64,000 bases of DNA, taken from assembly GCA_032358255.1 (NCBI GenBank), contig JAULBX010007774.1:55809-119808 (forward strand), given 5' to 3'. Below the pieces are notes generated by a model. The model was not told the origin of the DNA, made no database searches, and saw nothing but the letters and a program-made list of their open reading frames with translations. The position numbers were made by a program, and so were the translations under genes. This stretch comes from Heterotrichella gracilis. Its lineage: Eukaryota; Sar; Xanthophyceae; Tribonematales; Xanthonemataceae. Shown here one piece after another: positions 24,966 to 35,619 of the stretch (within the stretch, counting starts at the first letter, position 1; every line of letters starts with the position of its first letter).

Positions 24966-26004
24966 CGATGCAATGCTGACAGATGAGGCAGGGCTGCCAG
25001 CGCGCGGGGGCCTGGACAACGTGCACCACAATGGCGCCATTGCAGTAATGGGAAGGAGCTGCAAGCTCGACCTATGCCCATCTGCTGGGGATGCCCCTTC
25101 ATGACTTCTGCGCGGATGATTTCCAGTGCAAGATGGAGGCTGTTTAATTCACGTGTGCAGTACAGCACTCGAATATCTCGATACGGTGCTTGCTATTAGG
25201 AGACAGAAGTGTGGATTCTGATAGTTCTTGTGTGTGTTCATTAGACGCGAGGCTGATTCGCGGCGTTCAGTCACCTGCTCCAAAATTTGCCCGTCTGGTT
25301 TCCTTTGTTGAAGCATTGATATCCACTATTTTGTGTCAGGACAAGCATCTACCATTTTTCATCTTCACCACAGTGACTGCAAACCAATGCAATTTACAGG
25401 AAACCAATTCATTAGAGCAAATCCAATACCGCTACATAGTATGGCTGCCGATTGACATGTCCAACGTTTCATAGCATGTGTTATATTACACATGCCCATG
25501 TAAAGAGGATCGTGTTTTCTAAAAATGATCATGGTTCAACTAGTTGCCTTCCAAGTTGACTAGAGTAGTAGTTGACGTGCTGCTGCAGAACAACAACGCA
25601 AAAGAAAGGGGGTCGTGACCGAATTCATGACCATACAGAAATAAAGTGGGAGGATACGATGAAGGCTACCATAAATGGGCATACTCGAAAGTTTTGCAAA
25701 ATGTGTTGTCAGGCCAGACTCGGGCACCTGCAGCTGCATGCACCTGGATGACAGACTCTGAGTTCCTCTCAATCGCTGTAGAGGCAGACTGTACCTGGCC
25801 TTCAGGCTGGCTTCACATTTTAAAAGGAGCAAGCGAAAAAGTCGATGTTGCCAACAGTCCAATGGATTATAATCCCATGGCCTACACAATGCATCAGCAG
25901 CACCCGCCAATAGCACACATTAACATGTGATATCCTGTAACTACGTATGGTGGGTTCCGGGAGAAGACCCTTCTTCTTCCCTCTCATTTTCCTTCCTGTA
26001 TGCA
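24966..26004. other. Convergent intergenic region
   Basis: About 1 kb lies between the stops of the OTU and HEAT-repeat genes. It should hold both 3' UTRs. I see no coding exon, RNA gene or strong repeat in it; the short open frames are unremarkable. Confidence 0.5.
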
Positions 26005-29000
26005 TCATGCAGCGGCGCGTGGTAGGGGCGCGCCAGGCATCCTCCCCAGCGCCCCTGCCCCGGGTGCGGTGCTGTACACTCCTGCTGGTGCCGGGATGTC
26101 TGGGTTGCTGTTCAGCTCGCGGGTCTGGTCGTCTGTTAGCCGGCCAGCAAATATCCCGGGGCCAATGAGGTCCCGCATTGAAGCGATGCAGTGGCCGGCC
26201 GACACTTGGCAGTTGCGGTGCGGGGCGTGCAGGGAAGTGAACAGAGAGGGGAGGAACAGCTCCAGGGAGGGCTTGAATCCCTGGCAGGCAGCGGGGCAAG
26301 ATGAGGACACAGATGCAATGCTGATCAGTACGAAAACAAAGGCATCCCTCTGGTCTACTGAGGGCCCAGGAACAGAAGAGTGCACTACTTTTACAGGTCC
26401 CTCACCATGCTGGTGCAATGTCCATCGACAACCGCCAGCACCACAGCCCACACACCACAGCCAATCACATCACACTGCCAACCCTACCACACCACCACCA
26501 GCCACTCACCCGCTTGCCCACATGCTTGGCAATGGCAGGCAGCTCCTTGAACACAGTCTGGCGCAGGTTGTAGCAGTGGCCAAAGCCCTCCAGGCGCGCC
26601 AGCTCCGCCAGCTCAGGGAGGAACTCCTGCGCAGACGCAGGCGCCACCTGCGCCAGCTCCCGCACCATGTACACCGCGCCATCGGAGGCCTCCCAGGGCT
26701 CCCGCTGGCGCGAGAAGCCGTGGTCCATGCAGCCGCCGCCGCGCTGCAGCTTGGGCGCCAGGCTGCCGCAAGAGAACATGACCTGCAGGAGCGAGTTGCG
26801 GTAGGGTTTTATGTTAGGGTTATGCGCTAGGGCTTTGTGTTAGGGTTATGCGCTAAGGTTCCTGTAGGGTTCAGCAACGGGGACAAGTATTTGTGCAAGG
26901 CATCCATTGTCCTTGACACAGCTATGACTACAGTCGAATTTGTTGCCTGCATGCTATCATGTCCAGTTGCATCTCAAGGGATGTACCACTGCGCCAGCCA
27001 AAGGCAACCTCACCTGATCAGAGAACGCCTTGCGGCTGCCGTGATGCGCTAGGGTTTTCTGTTAGGGTTATGGGCTAAGGTTTTGCTATGGTTTCTGGTA
27101 GGGTTGACCAGCGGGGGCAGGCTCACCTGATCAGAGAACGCCTTGCGGCTGCCGTCGCTGTCTGGCACGCGCTTGTATGCCGCCACACCAAACAGGGTGG
27201 TGTTCTCCAGGCTGCCAAACTGCTCGCTGTCTGGCGGCTGCTCCCGAGCCTTGGGCAGCATTTCCCTGCGAAGAGTGAAACAAAGTGCATCGGTACGGTA
27301 GCCTCATGAAACAGATTGTACAACCCCATTTGCGGCAAGGTTTTGGCTCCATCACATGTATGCTTCTGATCGGTCTCAGCAACGCCAACAAGGACCCTCA
27401 GGCTTCAGCTCTGGCAACAAAGCACTACCGGCCATCGCAATAGCACATATCTTGTGAGCCACAACCGCATCCAGTCCTGCCTGGCTGCAAATCCAGTCCA
27501 GTTTTGCATGGCTGCAACCCACCTGACCACCGGCAGGATCTTGTCCAGCGCCTCCTGGCCATATGCCCGCACCGCGTCGCCCAGCGCCACAGCTGAGTCC
27601 TCGCGCACCGAGTAGATGTTGTCCCACAGGTGCGCAAACCACAGCTCGTACAGCTCGTCAAGAACCTCGCGTGACTCCTCAGGGAAGGCGCGCACGCACT
27701 TGCCGCACGCAAGGCACGCGGCGTCCCGCACCTGGTGGAGCAATTGCTGGTCAGCTAGCCAGTGGCATGCGTTACATGGTTCAAATGGGAGGTACATGTT
27801 TTTCCACAGGTGCGACTTGCCCGGCAGTGTTGGTCAGCTAGCTAGCTACATGCACACATGGTTCAAGGGACCGGTCAATAGCACATTACATCTCTGCACG
27901 TGATTGCAATCCATTTGCCTACCAAGAGCTCTGCATATCATTACAGCCCATTCTCCTATCACCCTGGGAATTTCTGCAGGATTGGCCATCCCAAATGAAT
28001 CACTGGGCAGGTATTACAAGCCAGCATGTAAGTAGCTAACTAGCAAAAAACAAAAAAAAAAAACCCACCGGCCAGCTGGCATCCTTGAAGCAGTTGACCA
28101 GCGCGCGCAGCATGCGCGGCACAAATGGGCTGACCGCCAGCGCATCCACCTTGCTCATCAGCTCGGCGAGGCACGCGCAGGCCGCCTCGCGCACCGCGTG
28201 GTTGGCCGCCTTGCTCTGCATGATATAGTAGTCCACCACCTGGCAGACAGAGGTTTGGAATGTGGAATGTGGCGCGGATCTGTTGACCCAGTGGAATAGT
28301 GTTATAAATTATTTTGCCACTTGAAAGCAAAGACACAGGCGACGCTTGTGCTGGTAGCTCGTTTGGCCGTATAGCTGGAAAGCAGGTACATGTTGATGTG
28401 AAATAGATAGGAAAGCACACTGCATGATACACAATCCTCATCATCATTTGTGCATTTCCCAAACACTAACATATTGTGTATCCAGAAAATACAACGCCAT
28501 GCAATCCATTTGGAATTGCATATCACCTGCCATGATTTATTTAATTATTGCGAGTTGATTACGATTGCTCAGCATACCTGCGCCGCGCACTTTGCCACCC
28601 ACTCCCGCCCGCTGCTGCCCATGACCAGCTGCCAGGTCTGCTGCGAGTAGAGCCGCACGCCCTCCGCCACGTAGTAGCGGTTGAGGCACATCTGGGCCAA
28701 CAGAGTGGGAAAATACTCCTGCTTGGCATCGCCAGCCGCCTCCATGAAGGCGCGGGTGCCAACTGACGCAGCAAAGCGCACCTGTTGCGTGCCCAATGAT
28801 GCACGTGGTTAGGACAACAAAGGTGTACCCTGTGATTTATTGGCCTTTCAAACGATAATACCCTAGGATAAAACGCCAATGAATCATAGCTTATTATTTC
28901 ATCTCATGGTTGCGCCATGGTGGCATTGGTAAAAAGTGCCTACACCTACACCTACACCTACACCTACCCATGCTATCAACTGCAATTTTAAATTATACGC

Positions 29001-30738
29001 ACCTGGCTCCAGTTGTCGCTCAGCCCATCCCCCAGGTTCTTGGCCAGCTCCATGCCGATGCTGTGCAGGTCAGGCCCCTTGTACATCTGGGCAACTGTCA
29101 CCGTGATGTAGAACCCAGTCTCCCGAACAAACCTGCCACCCAGGGGAGTAATCAGGTGCCGTGTGTAACACATGGAATCAAGCGTAATCAGCTGCCACGC
29201 ATGATCATGCCGTGATGGCGCCCATGGGCGATGGCCATTAGGTGCTATGGGATGCAACAGGCATGTCGCGATTGGCAGGTGCCAAAAGCACACAAACCAA
29301 ATGCGCCGCATGTGCAGCTGCCATCGCTGTTGAAAGGCACCGTTCCAACACACAAGCCAGCGCAATTCACCAACCAAGACTGACGAGTGCACGTGTACCT
29401 GTTGGGGTGGTGCAGGGAATGGTACAGCAGCTCGCGCAGCTCCGGGGTGAAGAAGGGCTTGAACTCCTCTCCAATGCCCTCCATGACCTGCTGCAGAGCC
29501 TGCAGCACCAAGCGAGGACACATTAGGCATTGCATGAGCTATAGTTACACTCACATGCGTGCCCCCAAACGGATGCATTCACCAACAGTGCATGACATAC
29601 GCGTGGTTGCTATTCCGCCAAAATCACACCCCTTTGGCGGTACAGCAATCTTCTTCCCCTTTAACATTACATACCGCTACAGCAGCTTTACAAAACTATT
29701 GACCAACCTTGAAAGACGTCTCCAGGCACTTCCAGCCCTCAGTGCCGTGTCGCATCTCGCCTGTTCCCGGCACAACTGGCCTATACGAGGACTGCAGCAA
29801 GGATGACACAAAGTCGTTTGCTTGGGCAGCTGCTGCTTGGGTGTCCTCCCTGTCATCCTGATTCGCCTCGCGCTCCTGGAAATACAGGAACAGAGCACTG
29901 GTTAGGGTGTAGGGTTTACCAAATGCGTGGAGGTCATAGTACACAGTGGTCAACATTGTCATAGGTATGGGGCTGGCAATTGGCAGAGGCTCGCATAGTA
30001 CAGGAGTGCATGGCGCGTGGGCCACTGTTGGTGGGTGCAGAGCGGCTGAGGTTGTGCATATGTGTGGAACCGGAAGTGTGGCGGCCTGCACTTACAAAGT
30101 TGTATTCGATGCTGTTGAGCAGCTTCTCGCTACACCTCTCATACAGCGTCACTCCCAGCTGCTTGGCCAACACCCCAAGGCAGTCCCCAACCGCAAGCCT
30201 CACGCGCACTTCCCTGTCCTCGAGGAGCCCCATGCACGCCTCAGTCATGCCTTCCGCAAACGCCTCGTCACGCGTGTTTTCCAAGATGAACTGCAAAATA
30301 CACAGCACTTACTATCACTTGTACTGCACACTTGCAGCGAAGTGTGGAGTGCCGTCTCACACTCACACCAACAGCCAGCTCATCAATACCAACTCTGTAC
30401 ACATACCTTGCTGATCAGCAAGCCACCCAGCCTCTCCTCCCATACTGAAGACCCCAACAGTTGGTGGGCACCAGCTTTGAGCTCAGTCCAAAACTCCGGA
30501 ACGTCAGCCAGACCTGCAAGCAGCAGATGAAGCCGTATTACGTGAGGGTATTGCCATATTGTCATCCTTATGCATGCATCGGGCATGCAATGTATGCGAG
30601 GCGCAGGTACTGTGAGCAACGAAGCATACCAGAATGTGCAATGCTCCCTTGCAGCTTCTCCATCCCCTTTTGCCGCTCCAAGTGGAGCCTGTGTCCTATG
30701 CTGGCCACCGCCTGACTGACTACTGTATGCACATCCAT
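26005..30738 (-). CDS. HEAT/ARM-repeat protein of unknown function
   Basis: Twelve exons join in phase to 693 residues: 30738-30630, 30513-30407, 30290-30096, 29875-29708, 29499-29399, 29132-29003, 28781-28578, 28239-28069, 27731-27523, 27265-27127, 26782-26510, 26280-26005. ATG at 30738 (MDVHTVV) is chosen over an in-frame GTG 15 nt upstream. The whole protein is alpha-helical, with repeated HEAT-like units, for example NHAVREAACACLAELMSKVD, FKDASWPVRDAACLACGKCV, SVREDSAVALGDAVRAYG and DREVRVRLAVGDCLGVLAKQ. A highly specific stretch, MFSCGSLAPK followed by GGGCMDHGF and REPWEASDGAVYM, interrupts the repeats and looks like a family signature. I believe related proteins occur across plants and protists, but I cannot attach a name. 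HEAT arrays are scaffolds, so a role in complex assembly or transport is only a guess. No signal peptide or transit peptide is visible. Confidence 0.8.
27009..27155. repeat. Copy of the end of HEAT exon 10 with its donor site
   Basis: An exact 34-bp match links 27122-27155 with 27009-27042, 113 bp apart. On the minus strand it covers the last 29 nt of exon 10 and the donor GTGAG. The second copy lies downstream in the same intron and offers a duplicate 5' splice site. Degenerate TTAGGG-like units (TTAGGGTTATG) fill the space between the copies and also follow at about 26813-26870. Confidence 0.9.
28938..28967. repeat. CCTACA microsatellite
   Basis: About five tandem copies of the hexamer CCTACA lie in the intron 28782-29002 of the HEAT-repeat gene. 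Such hexamers are close to CCCTAAA but are not a telomeric array. Confidence 0.85.
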
Positions 30739-31173
30739 CGTGCAACAACCCACGATGCCAGGCCACCCGGGTTTGTGTATGGTAACGTCTGCAGCACTTT
30801 CTCAAGTAAGGACTACGACAAACCACTAGGAACAGTAGCTTGGAAAAGAAGACAAAACATACACCGGTTTCTTATAACAATTTTCTGTTTCCGCCGCAAG
30901 GCAGTCCCTCGAGTGGACAAAAGACAGCAAAGGATGTTAAAACCCGCGACAGGTTGCAGCATACGCTACTTGACAGTTTGTGTATAAAACTTAAGCTGTG
31001 CACGCGTTCAGCTGGTGGCACTTGTAGCGTGTCCCCGGGTTTTTACCTTGTGCTGACCCTTCGGATGCATGTGCCAACACCCTCCGCGACCAAATTGAGT
31101 ATTGTTGACGTCCAGAAGGGTGGCTTGTTAGCATAGCTTGTCCTATTCTGTTGCTTTTGTCCCGCTTGTGACC
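30739..31173. promoter_or_regulatory. Divergent upstream region, HEAT / RlmN-like
   Basis: The region is 435 bp between two start codons and should carry both promoters and leaders. I see no clear TATA box and no repeat. Confidence 0.45.
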
Positions 31174-34100
31174 ATGAAGCTTCAACTTTTGGGTAGCAAG
31201 GGTCAAGCCACCGCCCCTGCCCACCAAAGCCACACAGGGATTGCCAGGCCCTTTCACCAGCAAACCCGCAGCCCTTTGCCTTTTGTGGCACCTCTAAAGC
31301 TCTCCCAGCAAAATAAACGCGACTGGGCAGCTTCCGTAGCTAGCGAAATCGACGCAACCACTGCAGCCTTGGACAGTCTTGGCGATGCCAGCACCCGTAA
31401 CACACAGCTGCTTGCTTCTACCTCAGGCAGAACATTCCCCGACCGGCAAAACCTGCACGACTCCAAGGCCAGGCTGATGCTCAAGAACCTGACGTACCCG
31501 GAGCTCGTGGAGTGGGTCTCCTCCCTGGGTGAGCACCAGTCCCTCGTGTTCCAATGGTTAGCCCACCATATGCATGCATATGCGCAGAATTCACTTCCTA
31601 GTTTACCAGAGTGGATTTGCTCGCTAATTTCCCAGACTGGAACACACCGGCCATAAAGCACTACTCACATTTTATGCATGGACCTTGCATACATACACGC
31701 AAATTGTGTGCACTGCCATGGCTAAGTTTAACCCTAAACCCTACATGCTAGATTGATCAACTTGACCTGACATCAAAGTATGTTTGAGATGGCTCAATGG
31801 AGGTTCTCGTGTTCAGGTGAACGTGACCAGCGAGCCATGCAGCTCTGGCGGTGGATGTACTACGACGACAAGTGGGTGCAAGACATAGACCACGCCGCAG
31901 GGCCCCCTAACGGCTTTGGCCAAGCATTCAGGTGACATATTGCAGCCGCACAATGTATCTGACTCTCAAGTTTGTATGGCACACCAGGTACTGCTAAGGT
32001 GATCGACCATCTGTCACATTGGGGACACTGAGTAATTTTCATGACCTTTGTTGTTTTAGTTAACCCTCTTGAGAGATTTACTTTTACCATCATTTCAGGG
32101 ACAAGGTCCGCAGCATCGCAACAGTCGATGGCGGGCTTGAGCTGGAGAGCATGCAGACAGCCTCCGACGGCACCCGCAAGCTTGTGTTTACCCTAACGGA
32201 GGGTGAGGCCAAAGGTGGCAGTGTGGAAACCGTGCTCATACCCATCGTCAGGGAGCAAGGCCAGAAACCCCGGACCACTATCTGCGTGTCTTCTCAGGTA
32301 CGTGCTGGACATAAATAATAAAATATTAAATGGAATGTATTCAATTGATAATAAACTAGTAAGTTGGTTAAGTATACGGTAACCTTGAGTGTGCGCCGCA
32401 TGTTAAGTACGATGGCGTTGGTTGGGGTAGGGACAGAGTGGTAGAGAGCCAGCCTTAGAGTTTGTTGTGTCACAATATGTCTCTACCATGTGCTGGACCT
32501 AGGCCGCATGAAAGCTGGCAGCTGCGCCACTGAGTGCACCACAAGGTGGACCACACGCTCGTGTTGCCCCATGCGCCGGCCACTTTTTCCACATGGATTG
32601 GGAAACCAGCCATCGCCACGTGCTGGCCCCACCAAACCCCAACACTGCCCCGAAGCGCCCATCCAATGCCCCTCGTCTCTTTCCAGGTTGGCTGCGCCAT
32701 GAACTGCCAGTTCTGCTACACGGGGCGCATGGGGCTGCTGGGTAACCTCAGTGCCGCACAGATAGTGGAACAGCTGGTCCAGGTGCGCAGGCAAAATATC
32801 GGGGGGGAAATAGTTGGACAGGAGGGCAATGCCTTTCCATTTGCCAATTCCCTGTGCGTGCCTGCTCAAGGACTGGTTCAATGGCTGCACAGTCCTTGAT
32901 TATCTCAGTCAATAATACAAAATACAGCAATTACAACGATTTTAATCCAGAATGATCGTCAATTGAGACTGTAGTAATGGTGTAGTTTCAATGCGTAATC
33001 CGAACAGTTGTAAATGAATCAATAACCTCTCTGAAATATTTGTCCATTTTTCTGTCCAGGTGCGCAGGCTGCTGGCAGCCGAGGTGGCTGCAGGCGGCCC
33101 CGGCATGTCCCCCGTCACCAACGTGGTCTTCATGGGCATGGGCGAGCCGATGCACAACCTGGAGGCGGTGCTGGCGGCGGTGGACATCATGTGCAACCCA
33201 TGGGGGCTCCACATGTCGCACAACAAGGTGAGGCGGGGGTGCTGGTGGGTGGGGGCACATTTTCGCCCGATTGGGCATCATGCGTCACTCGTGGGAACTG
33301 CGCATGTGGCACAGCTAGGTGAGGTGGGGGTCAGCGGGCACTGGCGGGGGGGGTGCTGGTGGGGGGGGCTCTTTGATATGTCACCCACCCCTGGGGCCTG
33401 CTCACTTCTCAATGATTGTACATTTAGCAATTGGTGTGAATAATAACACGTACTAAATCATATCTGGGTGCAGATCTCGGTGTCTACGGTGGGTCTGGTG
33501 CCGCAGCTGCGGACCTTCCTGGAGCGCAGCCGCGCGCAGCTGGCGGTGTCGCTGCACGCAACCACAGACGAGACGCGCGACTGGATCGCGCCGGTCAACC
33601 GCAGGTGGAACCTGAGCCAGCTCATGGGGGCGCTGCGGGAGTACTTCCCCAGGGGCTCGACCACTGGGCCACATGGCCGCCATGTGCTGATCGAGTGAGT
33701 GGGGTCAGCAAGGGTATACACGCATGTGCAGCCCACATTGCCACTGGTGAATGGTCGATGGGTTATTGTGTGTAGCCAGCCAGAATCATTGGGCGAAACA
33801 TTGGGCTCGCCTCTGCATATTGCCGTGAATTTCCTTTGTGGCTGTGGCTTCTCCGGCAAATAGACAATAAATGGAAGGGGATGGGCAGCGTGTCACTGAT
33901 GCTGGTGGGTTGCTCACAATTCCCTTGCTGTTGCTGCTTGCATGCCATGCTGGTATTGAATCAATCCTATGTATATTACTGGTTGGATCAAATACTGTAT
34001 TGATGTTTAAATTAATATTTGTGATTCTATAGTCCATGTGCTGTGGTTGCAGGTATGTGATGCTGGAGGGCGTGAATGACAGCCTGGAGGATGCTCATCG

Positions 34101-34678
34101 CCTGGTGGACATGTTTGGGGATGTGGAGGCAAAGTTCAACCTCATTGTGTTCAACCCTCACAAGGGCACGCAGTTCACTGCCTCGGGGAAAGAGCAGGTG
34201 GGCAGCAGCTTGCATGCCATGTCAACAACTGTAGGGTTTAGAATTTAGGGTTCTGTCTGAGCATCGAACCTGAGTTGTGGCTAGCCCATGGCTTGCATGG
34301 TGGGTCACAGGGCAAGGGCAAGCGTTAGTTACAAGCGTTCCAGCAGTGCAGCCAGACGAGCATTCACCCTGGGTTGCACGCGTGGATAGTGGGTTTGCAA
34401 TTAATTAAGACTTGAATGTGCTTGTTGACACGTGCTTGCCGTTTTATCCATTGCTGTTAATGTTGGGCAACAATTTTCCGCAGGTGAAATATCAACTAAA
34501 TACTAAACAAACATTTTGCCCGCAGGTGATGGCGTTCCGGTCCATTGTCATCCAGGCAGGCAGGGTGTGCACTGTGCGCGACAGCAGAGGGGATGATGAG
34601 ATGGCAGCGTGTGGGCAGCTTGGAAACCCTATCGCATCTGCAAAATCGCCGCCCATCCTCAAACCAGTCTCCGCCTAG
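31174..34678 (+). CDS. RlmN/Cfr-type radical-SAM rRNA methyltransferase, probably plastid
   Basis: Eight exons in phase (31174-31528, 31817-31931, 32099-32297, 32687-32782, 33060-33227, 33474-33694, 34053-34197, 34526-34678) give 483 residues. The first about 60 are basic and rich in Ser, Thr, Gln and His, as in an organelle transit peptide. RlmN hallmarks follow: ICVSSQVGCAMNCQFC with cluster cysteines 226, 230 and 233 and the upstream Cys219, FMGMGEP near 279-285, VSLHATTDETRDWIAPVNRRW, YVMLEGVNDS, and VCTVRDSRGDDEMAACGQL with Cys448. Cys448 corresponds to the methyl-carrying Cys355 of E. coli RlmN and Cys219 to Cys118. RlmN methylates C2 of an adenosine in 23S rRNA and also some tRNAs; a bacterial-type target in the plastid is inferred. 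The intron 32783-33059 has exact direct repeats at its ends. Confidence 0.92.
32777..33069 (+). repeat. RlmN intron bounded by exact 16-bp direct repeats
   Basis: GTCCAGGTGCGCAGGC occurs at 32777-32792 across the donor and at 33054-33069 across the acceptor. The splice cut falls at the same place in each copy (CAG/GTGCGC), giving a 277-bp intron equal to the repeat spacing. This is what tandem duplication of an AGGT-bearing exon segment would leave. Confidence 0.92.
33210..33330 (+). repeat. Degenerate echo of the RlmN exon 5 donor region
   Basis: Positions 33210-33239 (end of exon 5 plus donor, AAGGTGAGGCGGGGG) match 33301-33330 in 25 of 30 bases, 91 bp downstream in the next intron. The second copy includes a GTGAGG donor. 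The region is G-rich, so part of the match could be low complexity. Confidence 0.6.
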
Positions 34679-35619
34679 GACTCTCAGTTTTGGTGCATGT
34701 TTCCATGTACAGTGGGCAGTGGATATCCATGGTCTGAGCATTGTGCAAGCGTTCCAGAAGCATGGCAGCATTCTCCCCGTGTCCTTGTCTAATATTCAGG
34801 CAGCGTACTCTGAAACTAGCAGCAACACGCATGCATTCGCTGTCCACTGAATGTGAATGGGACACTCATGCATGGACTGCAAGGACATTGACTCAATGCA
34901 CTTCATAATGTTACGGCTGCTGGTGGATCTCAGGGCATGGTATAACTTTTTTAAAATCCTTGCTGGGCATGCCATTTTGGTAACATCAGCATGACCTGGG
35001 GCTGCCAATATGGCAGCGAATGGTGATCAGAAAATGGCTGTCACTGCAGTTTCATTTCATCAATGCTAAATTGAGGCTTGACACCAGACTCTTGACTTCA
35101 GCCTCTAGGTTAAAGTCTTAGAGTCAGACTCTGCGTACTGTTTAACATCCGAATCGGCCTGATGCCGCCATGTGATACCGTATACTATACTGCCATACAT
35201 GAGTCATACTGTGGGATTCAAAGTTGTGATTTTTTATCAGAACTTCTCATTGCCGCAATCAACGGGCACTAAACTGCTGGAAACGCATTGTCAAAGGATA
35301 GTGGGAAAAGGAAAAAAATGCAGAATGCGCGCAAATCAAGTAGCGCTACGTATAGCTCGGCTATGAAAACCCAACCAGGAAAATCATTACCGCCCTCCCT
35401 AGCATTGCGCAAGCGCTGACCATAACATGCCAGGCTCTGAAACAGGTAAGACTGCATTTAATCCAATTTGTGCACTCAGTCTGATACAGTCCAGTTGCGT
35501 GTCGCATGTGCAAAACTTGGGCAAGTTGGCGAGGCCTTTAAGAGTGTAGTATGAAAGACCTCAAAGGACCTGGACACAATGTAAAAATCTAGCTGATGCA
35601 CCATGTACAGCGCACAATT
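34679..35619. other. Convergent intergenic region
   Basis: About 940 bp lie between the RlmN-like stop and the stop of the orphan membrane protein. Both 3' UTRs are expected here. I see no coding exon, RNA gene or repeat of note. Confidence 0.5.

Noticed and set aside
28938-28967. CRISPR-like or telomeric array
   Set aside because: Units are only six bases with no spacers; it is a microsatellite. No CRISPR structure exists in the window.
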